The notes under the pieces were generated by a model, which was given only the letters and a program-made list of their open reading frames with translations, ran no database searches and was not told the origin of the DNA. From Lachnospiraceae bacterium (lineage in GTDB: Bacteria; Bacillota_A; Clostridia; Lachnospirales; Lachnospiraceae), in contig JAGCAV010000536.1 in assembly GCA_017652545.1 (NCBI GenBank), forward strand, positions 1-12,657: DNA of 12,657 bases, given 5' to 3'. Shown here piece after piece: positions 1-6,660 of this stretch. Numbering within the stretch: the stretch's first letter is position 1; each line of letters begins with the position of its first letter. A program made the position numbers and the translations under genes.

Positions 1-2358
1 GTCTCATGTGATGACATCTATGAAGAGATCGATCTGTCGGAACGGGAGGCGCTGGGCCTGTTTAAGTGGATCGAATATGCCCGCAGGCTGGATCCTGTGA
101 TCGGGCGCGAGATCAGGAAATGGCATCCATATCTGGCTCTGGTGGATGCGTCGACTGTCTGGGGCCGGCTCCTGGCCCAGAAGTACCATCTGCCGCTCGT
201 GCTCTCCAGTGCGACGATGCTCATGAGTTACCGGACATATTCGTACTGGAGGCCGCTCATGGAAAAGCTCGGCCCGCATATGGAGCAGGTTAACTTAAGG
301 CTCCTGGAACTTCAGAAAGAAGGATTTCCCGCAAAGGATCTGGTGGGGCTGTACCTGATCAGGGAAGGGGATCCCTGCATCACCTATACCTCACGGCTGC
401 TCCAGCCCAAATCAGAGTTGTTCCCTGACGATACGGTCTGTTTTACAGGATACGGTCGTTATCTTGAACCGGCGTGCCGGGAGGAACAGGCGAAGGGAAG
501 ACGGCCGCTTGTCTATGTCACGCTGGGTACAGTCAGCAGCATCAATGTGTGGTTTTTCAGGAGCTGCGCCATCGCATTTCGTGATATGGACATCGATGTG
601 GTGATGGTAATCTGGAAGTATATCAGCATCGACCAGCTGGGCGAGATTCCGCCGAATGTAAGGATCAGGGTCAGTGTGGATCAGGAAAAGATTCTTCGGA
701 AAGCAGACGCGGTCGTTTTCCATGCAGGCCTGAATACGATGACAGACAGCCTGATGCTGGGTGTGCCCATGGTTGCCTACCCAAGCTTTGGAGAGCAGTA
801 CGGCAATGCAAGAAGGATTGAAGAGCTGGGCTGCGGAATCGTAATCGACAATTACCGTCCGGATACGGTCCGGCAGGCTGTCCGGGCGGTGCTGTCAGAG
901 GACCGGTACAGAAATCGTGCGCGCGCCGTCGGAGAAGACATGAGACGATATCCCGGAGCGGCCGGCGCGGCAGACTGGATTCTGGGCAGGATCAAAGAGC
1001 ATGGCGCGGATATGGGTGAGCGTCAGCAGGTGCGGCCGGGCTTCCATATTATCGACAGCTCTGTGTACTCTTATCTGTACAGCAGAAAGACGATGATTCC
1101 TTCAGACCCGGGCACGATGCCGGGACTCAGGCATGAGATCGTGCCGATCTGTCTGGAGATTACGATGCCGGACAGTGTCAACATGGCGCTTCTGCAGCGC
1201 TGCGTCGATGATACGGCATCCAGGTTTCCGCTGATAAAGCAGGCGGTAGTTAAGACAGAGAAAGGATTCTTTCTTGAGGAAGGAAATGAGCGCATACCTG
1301 TCAGGCTGATGTCGGATTTGCCGGAGGACAGGAACCGGAACACGACTGACTGCCGGAACCTTCTTGTGTACGCGTCGGATCATACGATCCTGCTCATCGC
1401 CGATCATGCGCAGATGGATGGATATGGGCTGCTTAAAGTGACCAGGTATCTGCTGGATTGTTACTTCTCAGAGGAAAAGGCGCCTTCCCTTAAGGAGGCT
1501 GAGGCAGAGATGAAGGATCCCATGGGGCTTGATACGGATTCTGAATGGGATCCGCTGCCGGAACTGAGCGGCACACCCTGGCGTATTCCCTTTGAAGAGG
1601 GAAATGTCCTGACAGAGCTTTCAACACAGACGGAGCCGGTGCTTCGTCTGTGTAAAAAGCTTCATACCTCTGCAGGGATCCTGTTTATGGTGCTGATCTT
1701 CGAAGCGCTGAGCCGGTTGTACCCACAACGCAGAGAGAAGAAAGTAACGGCGGCTCTGCCCGCTGACTACCGGCAGGTGCTGGGATGCGATCATACGCTG
1801 AAGAACTGCAGCTGGCCGGTTTTCTTTGAGATGAACAGCACTGAGCTGGCGGATGCCTCCCTGGAAGAAAGGGCAAGCGTATTTCGGGCGCATCTTAATG
1901 AACAAAGGAGCGAACGCAAAGCAAAAAGCTGGATACACTATTACAAAGCCCTTGCCAGGATTGCGTCAGAAAGAGCCGGGATGACTGGAAAGCCCGGGGC
2001 TCCTGCGGATCTGACAGGTGCTGCCGCCGGTCAGGCGGATACAGTCGCACCCCGGCCAGATGCTGACGCGGATCTGCCATATACCTTCCTGCTTTCCTAT
2101 CTGCGATTCGATCCACAGGAGAAATGGGAAGGGGCAACGTTTTTTTATGATTTTGACAGCTCTCCCGAGACATTCACGATGCTGGAATACAATGGAAGTT
2201 TTCATCTGTGGATGGCGCGCATGAGTGAGGGGGAGGACGGCAGGAGGCCGGAGCAGGTTCTGGAGGAGGTGTTTGCACAGGCCGGCCTGTCTGTTCACTT
2301 GACTGAGCGGAAGAGGCGGAACCTGCACTTTACCATTCAGGCGGAAGAGGATAGATGA
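1..2358 (+). CDS. GT1/MGT-family glycosyltransferase fused to C-terminal condensation-like acyltransferase (5' partial)
   Basis: The frame is open from base 1, so the start lies upstream; 785 residues are visible. By alignment with the paralogous domain in the next gene, roughly the first 70-80 residues of the glycosyltransferase, including its N-terminal His loop, are missing. Residues about 15-345 are the rest of a GT-B fold GT1 enzyme: RPLVYVTLGTVSS starts near residue 168, and the sugar-nucleotide-binding segment FHAGLNTMTDSLMLGVP has its His at 241, followed by EQYGNARR. Residues about 348-785 resemble condensation/PapA-like acyltransferases, with H469-AQM-D473-G474 and a C-terminal MLEYNGSFHLW block shared with the next protein. 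A Pro/Ala/Asp-rich stretch at residues 659-692 interrupts this domain. The likely role is to transfer a sugar from a nucleotide donor to a hydrophobic acceptor, then acylate it; donor and acceptor are unknown. No signal peptide or membrane segment is visible, so it is probably cytosolic. It is the first visible gene of the run. Family calls are firm; the role is inferred. Confidence 0.88.
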   Translation, partial: VSCDDIYEEIDLSEREALGLFKWIEYARRLDPVIGREIRKWHPYLALVDASTVWGRLLAQKYHLPLVLSSATMLMSYRTYSYWRPLMEKLGPHMEQVNLRLLELQKEGFPAKDLVGLYLIREGDPCITYTSRLLQPKSELFPDDTVCFTGYGRYLEPACREEQAKGRRPLVYVTLGTVSSINVWFFRSCAIAFRDMDIDVVMVIWKYISIDQLGEIPPNVRIRVSVDQEKILRKADAVVFHAGLNTMTDSLMLGVPMVAYPSFGEQYGNARRIEELGCGIVIDNYRPDTVRQAVRAVLSEDRYRNRARAVGEDMRRYPGAAGAADWILGRIKEHGADMGERQQVRPGFHIIDSSVYSYLYSRKTMIPSDPGTMPGLRHEIVPICLEITMPDSVNMALLQRCVDDTASRFPLIKQAVVKTEKGFFLEEGNERIPVRLMSDLPEDRNRNTTDCRNLLVYASDHTILLIADHAQMDGYGLLKVTRYLLDCYFSEEKAPSLKEAEAEMKDPMGLDTDSEWDPLPELSGTPWRIPFEEGNVLTELSTQTEPVLRLCKKLHTSAGILFMVLIFEALSRLYPQRREKKVTAALPADYRQVLGCDHTLKNCSWPVFFEMNSTELADASLEERASVFRAHLNEQRSERKAKSWIHYYKALARIASERAGMTGKPGAPADLTGAAAGQADTVAPRPDADADLPYTFLLSYLRFDPQEKWEGATFFYDFDSSPETFTMLEYNGSFHLWMARMSEGEDGRRPEQVLEEVFAQAGLSVHLTERKRRNLHFTIQAEEDR
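2343..2350 (+). promoter_or_regulatory. Ribosome binding site for the second glycosyltransferase/acyltransferase gene
   Basis: GGAAGAGG lies eight bases before the ATG at 2359, inside the last codons of the preceding gene. It supports genuine re-initiation at that ATG. This matters because the two genes share a frame and are separated only by one stop codon. Confidence 0.6.
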
Positions 2359-4938
2359 ATGGAAGAAGCAATTCGTGAAGGAAAGGTTCGTATACGAAAG
2401 CACTGCCCGGGCGGCTGGTTTTATCTTTCCGGCCCGGAGCGCAGGCGCCAGGTGATCTATACGATCGTGGATCTGAAGACGAAGGTCTTACCGGAGGCGT
2501 ACGAGAAGGCTCTTGCAGATATCCGGGAGCGCTTTCCGGTCACGAGGCAGTTTCTTCTGCAGCTTGATGATGAATACTACTATGCAGAGAACGAATCCGC
2601 AGAAGATGACTGCCTGGATACCGGAGAGCGGGAGACTGGGGACAGGAAGAGGGGATGCCGCTCTTTTGACGCGGCCGTGGATGGAACGAGGGTGGTTCTG
2701 TCAGCCGATCATGCACTGATGGATGGCGGCTTATTGATGGAGATCATGGATTATTTCCTGGTGCGGTATGAATTCCATGATGGAAAGGCCAAAAGCCCTG
2801 ACACCGTGCCAGGCCCGCCTGCCGGAGACGAATGGGACGATGACCTGCCGGACACTGCATCTCATCAGGAGGAGACGGTTGATCTTTTTTCCCTGCCGTG
2901 TGAGGGGCCGTACGATCCCGTCGGCGGTTTTTCCGTCAGGGCATTCCGGCTTGCTTTTGCCGGGGAGGATCTTTCTTCCCTTCTGGAGATTACGATCAGA
3001 AAAGAACAGGTGCTCTCTGTATGCAGGAGATTGAACACGACGCCGATATCTCTTTTTACGCTGCTTCTTTCAGAGGCTGTGAAACAGGCGCAGGGGCCGG
3101 ACAGGAAGGAAGCTGTCATCGTATCGATACCTGTCGATTACAGAGGCGTGCTGGAGAGAGGAAAGCATGTAAGGACAGCCGCCTTCTCCGTGATGGTCAA
3201 TCTTGACACCCTGGAATGGGAGAACAGGAGCTTTGCTGAGAAGGCTGTTATGCTTCGCGCTTATATCGAAGACCATAAGGATGTCCGGAAGGCCAGAGGC
3301 TGGATTCGTTTTCTGAAAGAATATATAGGGCCGATGAACAGACTGCTCTCTATGCGCGGCGCGAGGGCAGGAACGCCGGAAGCCTATACGTTCATGCTTT
3401 CCTATCTCCGGCCTCCCGGCGGGGACATCTATCACGGGAAGCATCTCATTTTTGCCGGCGTTTCCGCTCCGAATGATTTCTGCATGCTGGAATATGACGG
3501 AAGCTTCCATCTGTGGGTCAGACCGCTTCGAAATGAACGCATCCTTGCAGCCTTCGAGAATCTGTGCACCCTGAATGGCCTGCAGATTACCATGGAAAGA
3601 GCGGAAGGAGCTTCGCCGGAGCTGCACCTGCCTGTGATTACGGGTGAGAAGCTGCCTCCATCTGTCTTTGTTTTTGTGAGCCCTGCACATGGTCACGTGA
3701 ATCCGCTGCTGCCGCTGATCGGGGAGCTGGTAAGGCGCGGATACATGGTCAGGGTTTATACAGGAAATGTGATGCGTGAAAGCATCGAGATGACCGGCGC
3801 TGTCTGTATCGGTTACGATGCGTGGTATGAGGAGGGACATGTCCCGGAGGAAGACGCCTATGGCTTCCTTCGCATGCTTGAGCTGGCTGAAATCATGGAT
3901 GAGACCGTGGGAACTGACGTGAGGATACTGAGGCCCCGATTTGCGATTGTAGACACGGAATCTCTCTGGGGGAGGCTTCTGGCTGAAAAGCATGGACTGA
4001 GAGTGGTTCTGTCCAGTGCGACGCAGATCATGAACATGTTTACCATAGCGGAGGACTGGCTTGCCTTCTTCAGGGATCTGGAGCCGTATGAGGAGCGCAT
4101 CTCACAGATGCTGGAGCAGCTGTCAGAAAAGGGGTTTCCGAAGCACACGCTCCTGTCTTTGTTTACGCCCGGAACCGGGACCGGCTGCGTCGCGTATATT
4201 CCGGAAGAACTGCAGGGACAGCCGGAGACCATAGACCGCAGCAGAGTTTTTTATGCCGGCTACAGCCGGGATCCCCTGATGACGGAAGCGGAGCACCGTC
4301 CAGGCGGAGATGTGAATCATAGCGAACCGGCGCCAGTGTCTTACGAAGAAAAAACTTTTCAAGTACGCCGGAGGCTACACCCCACTGAGGTGGTATACAA
4401 GGGTACAAGACCGCTCGTCTATGTCACCATGGGAACCGTGTCAAGCCGGTCGGTGTGGTTCTTCAGAAGCTGCATCGCAGCCTTTCATGGCATGAATGTC
4501 GATGTGGTCATGGCGGTCTGGAAACATATCGATATGGCTGCCCTTGGCAGGATTCCGGACAACATCCGTGTTGTCCGCGAGGTGGATCAGGCGCAGGTCC
4601 TTCGGAAGGCCGATGCGGCACTTTTTCACGCGGGGCTGAACACCATCGTGGACTGCCTGCTGTCCGGCGTGCCCATGGCAGTCTTTCCGACCGTGGCGGA
4701 TCAGTTCGGAAACGCAAAACGGGTTGTGGAGAACGGCGCAGGTATCTCGATGGATGACCACAGACCGGACACGATCAGGAAGGCTGTGTCCCGCATCCTG
4801 ACGGATCCCTCATACCGGGAGAAGGCCATGAGGCTCGGTGACAGAATGCGGACCATGGGCGGAGCAAAGGGCGCGGCAGAGTGGATATTGGAAACAGTGG
4901 CAGGAACAGGAATATGGAAGGAAGAAAAGGAAGAGTGA
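2359..4938 (+). CDS. Condensation-like acyltransferase fused to C-terminal GT1/MGT-family glycosyltransferase
   Basis: The protein has 859 residues. Residues 1 to about 425 form a PapA/condensation-like acyltransferase with H118-ALM-D122-G123; its end (TFMLSYLRP, MLEYDGSFHLW) matches the C-terminal half of the upstream protein. Residues about 430-855 form a complete GT1/MGT glycosyltransferase. It begins with a hydrophobic strand and PAHGHVNPLLPL (His 444 and 446), the usual MGT N-terminal signature. It continues with RPLVYVTMGTVSS near 684 and FHAGLNTIVDCLLSGVP (His 757) for nucleotide-sugar binding. Relative to its paralogue it carries about 32 extra residues before RPLVY. The ATG directly follows the upstream TGA and has a good ribosome binding site. 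The 3' end overlaps the next gene. The likely role is sugar transfer plus acylation on the same natural product or glycolipid as the upstream enzyme. The acyl donor is unknown; it could be acyl-CoA or an acyl carrier from the neighbouring NRPS-like proteins. Families are confident; substrates are not visible. Confidence 0.9.
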   Translation: MEEAIREGKVRIRKHCPGGWFYLSGPERRRQVIYTIVDLKTKVLPEAYEKALADIRERFPVTRQFLLQLDDEYYYAENESAEDDCLDTGERETGDRKRGCRSFDAAVDGTRVVLSADHALMDGGLLMEIMDYFLVRYEFHDGKAKSPDTVPGPPAGDEWDDDLPDTASHQEETVDLFSLPCEGPYDPVGGFSVRAFRLAFAGEDLSSLLEITIRKEQVLSVCRRLNTTPISLFTLLLSEAVKQAQGPDRKEAVIVSIPVDYRGVLERGKHVRTAAFSVMVNLDTLEWENRSFAEKAVMLRAYIEDHKDVRKARGWIRFLKEYIGPMNRLLSMRGARAGTPEAYTFMLSYLRPPGGDIYHGKHLIFAGVSAPNDFCMLEYDGSFHLWVRPLRNERILAAFENLCTLNGLQITMERAEGASPELHLPVITGEKLPPSVFVFVSPAHGHVNPLLPLIGELVRRGYMVRVYTGNVMRESIEMTGAVCIGYDAWYEEGHVPEEDAYGFLRMLELAEIMDETVGTDVRILRPRFAIVDTESLWGRLLAEKHGLRVVLSSATQIMNMFTIAEDWLAFFRDLEPYEERISQMLEQLSEKGFPKHTLLSLFTPGTGTGCVAYIPEELQGQPETIDRSRVFYAGYSRDPLMTEAEHRPGGDVNHSEPAPVSYEEKTFQVRRRLHPTEVVYKGTRPLVYVTMGTVSSRSVWFFRSCIAAFHGMNVDVVMAVWKHIDMAALGRIPDNIRVVREVDQAQVLRKADAALFHAGLNTIVDCLLSGVPMAVFPTVADQFGNAKRVVENGAGISMDDHRPDTIRKAVSRILTDPSYREKAMRLGDRMRTMGGAKGAAEWILETVAGTGIWKEEKEE

Positions 4939-6602
4939 AAGAAACTGAAGCGGGCGGAGCCGCAGAAGGAACAGCGACAGGCAAGACGCAGCTGACGGGT
5001 GCGGGCGATGATGTGAGTGATGAGCCGGCGCTGAAAGAAGTCCAGGCATTTGTGTGCGGGATATTCCGTGAAGTTTTTCAGCTGGACCGGCCGGTTTTAC
5101 TTCAGGATGATTTCTTTGCGCTTGGCGGAGATTCCATCCGCGGTATGCAGATCCTGTCTGCCGTACACAGGGAAGGCTATACGCCTCATCCGTCTGCGAT
5201 CTTTTTATATCCTGTGGCGGAGGAGTTTGCCGCTGTGCTGTGGAAGACAGGAAAAAGCAGCGATGATCCGGCAGATACTGAATCGCTTCCGGGCCGGGGC
5301 GAAGAGGATGAGCGGAAAACGGGGATTCGGGAAAGCCTTACCCGGGAAGAAAGAGAAGCGGTTATCAGGATGATGCCATGGGAGGAGGTGGAAGCTGTTT
5401 ACCCCTTTTTGCCGGGGCTGAAGAATCGTTTCCGAGTGTTTGGTGACAGGAACTGGTTCAGCGCAAACCTGTTGTTTCTCTATCAGGAACCGGATATGGA
5501 AAGCTGGAAGAAGCGCTGCAGGGAGCTGGTCAGGAAAAGACAGATGCTCAGGTCGCTTCCGGTTTTTCCTCCCCGGGGAGAGCCTTTTACGGTTGTACGG
5601 AAAGCATGGGAGGAGGATCCTTTTATCCTGGATATTTCCTGGATGAAAAATGCCAAAAGGCAGAGACAGCATCTGCGTTCCTTTGTCCGGGCATTCCGGG
5701 AGGAGGGCTTTGCGGAAGGAACGCCTGCCTTTCGCGCCGGTCTTGTCAGGATCGGACCGGGACGCTGCATGATCCTTCTGCTTTATTCCCATTATATTCT
5801 GGATGCGGACGGAGTGAAGTGCGTTGCGGAGGATCTGGCGGGCTCCCATACGCTTACGGATGACGCGTCCCAGGTGGGGAGCTTCCATCACAGATACGCT
5901 CTCATTACAGGATCGTCAGAGACGGGAACCTACTGGGATGCATATCTTGAGGGGGTTGACGGATATACGGTGCTTCCGTTTCTGGCCGGGCATGGTACGG
6001 ACGAAGAAATGCAGATGAAGAACATCAGGACCGGTATCGGTCTGGAACCTCTTCAGGCCTATGGAAGGAAGCACCATGTGACGCTCGCGGCTCTGGTCCA
6101 TGCGGCACTGGGCGACGCACTTCTTTCTCTGACCGGGTTTGAAAAGGTATGCTTTATCAGCACCGGGTCAGGCAGAAATGAGTTTCTGACGGATGATGAG
6201 AGGCTCACCGGCATGTTTGTGGTGGAAACGCCTTTTGTGTACCGGAAAAATGACACCCCGGAAATATGCCGGGACGCGCTGCTTGGGCACAGGCAGTATA
6301 ACATGTTTGATTTCATCTCGCTGGGAGAGAGGTTTACCGGTAACGGAACCTTGCCGCAAGTGGTGCGGTGCAATGTCATCAGCAGCCAGATTGTGTCCGG
6401 AGCCGTGCCCGATCAGTATTTTCTGGATTCATATGAGGATGGATATGAAGACCGGTACAGGGGATTGGAGATCTTCTTTATCACGGCGGACAGGCTTTAC
6501 CTGAACATGACTTATAACAGCCGTTTCATTTCCGGCGAAGGGGCCAACAGGCTGAAGGAGCGTTTCCTTATGAGCCTTGGGACAATGATTGAAAGCAGAT
6601 GA
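4914..6602 (+). CDS. NRPS-like carrier protein-condensation (T-C) protein without an adenylation domain
   Basis: With the ATG start the protein has 562 residues. A charged, low-complexity leader (about 1-40) precedes a peptidyl carrier domain with the phosphopantetheine motif LGGDSIRG; the attachment serine is residue 74. From about 155 comes a condensation domain opening with VEAVYPFLPGLKNR (compare the usual VYPLSPMQ opening) and carrying S-H293-YIL-D297-A-D-G. The usual HHxxxDG therefore has Ser as the first His and Ala instead of Gly after the Asp. Paralogous stretches such as KRQMLRSL and LRSFVRAFR link it to the C domain of the next gene. There is no A domain, so the carrier must be charged by another protein. 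The start is uncertain: GTG 4881 is also in frame, and GTG 4935 would give a GTGA overlap with the upstream stop behind a purine-rich tract. I chose ATG 4914. Any start up to 4935 overlaps the upstream gene, implying translational coupling. Confidence 0.85.
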   Translation: MEGRKGRVKETEAGGAAEGTATGKTQLTGAGDDVSDEPALKEVQAFVCGIFREVFQLDRPVLLQDDFFALGGDSIRGMQILSAVHREGYTPHPSAIFLYPVAEEFAAVLWKTGKSSDDPADTESLPGRGEEDERKTGIRESLTREEREAVIRMMPWEEVEAVYPFLPGLKNRFRVFGDRNWFSANLLFLYQEPDMESWKKRCRELVRKRQMLRSLPVFPPRGEPFTVVRKAWEEDPFILDISWMKNAKRQRQHLRSFVRAFREEGFAEGTPAFRAGLVRIGPGRCMILLLYSHYILDADGVKCVAEDLAGSHTLTDDASQVGSFHHRYALITGSSETGTYWDAYLEGVDGYTVLPFLAGHGTDEEMQMKNIRTGIGLEPLQAYGRKHHVTLAALVHAALGDALLSLTGFEKVCFISTGSGRNEFLTDDERLTGMFVVETPFVYRKNDTPEICRDALLGHRQYNMFDFISLGERFTGNGTLPQVVRCNVISSQIVSGAVPDQYFLDSYEDGYEDRYRGLEIFFITADRLYLNMTYNSRFISGEGANRLKERFLMSLGTMIESR

Positions 6603-6660
6603 TTCATTCGTCAAAAGGCGGGTACAAAAAATCTGTATTTTCTGAGGGGGAGAATAAAGC
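6603..6660 (+). promoter_or_regulatory. Short intergenic gap with strong ribosome binding site
   Basis: This 58-base gap separates the T-C gene from the A-T-C gene. GAGGGGGAG at 6644-6652 is a strong Shine-Dalgarno match, eight bases before ATG 6661. An A-run and a T-rich run (about 6625-6642) could form only a weak all-AT stem. No GC-rich hairpin with a T tract is present, so I see no terminator, and the two genes are probably cotranscribed. Confidence 0.6.

Noticed and set aside
3070..3993. 307-residue open frame on the minus strand
   Set aside because: It is antisense to the acyltransferase-glycosyltransferase gene, has no recognisable motif and no convincing ribosome binding site context; treated as a shadow.
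5205..5891. 228-residue open frame on the minus strand
   Set aside because: It is antisense to the carrier and condensation region of the T-C gene; composition is Arg/Pro/His-rich without domain signatures.
6619..6645. A-run and T-rich run as a possible intrinsic terminator after the T-C gene
   Set aside because: Any stem would be only a few A-T pairs with no GC core, and a strong ribosome binding site follows at once; the operon most likely continues.
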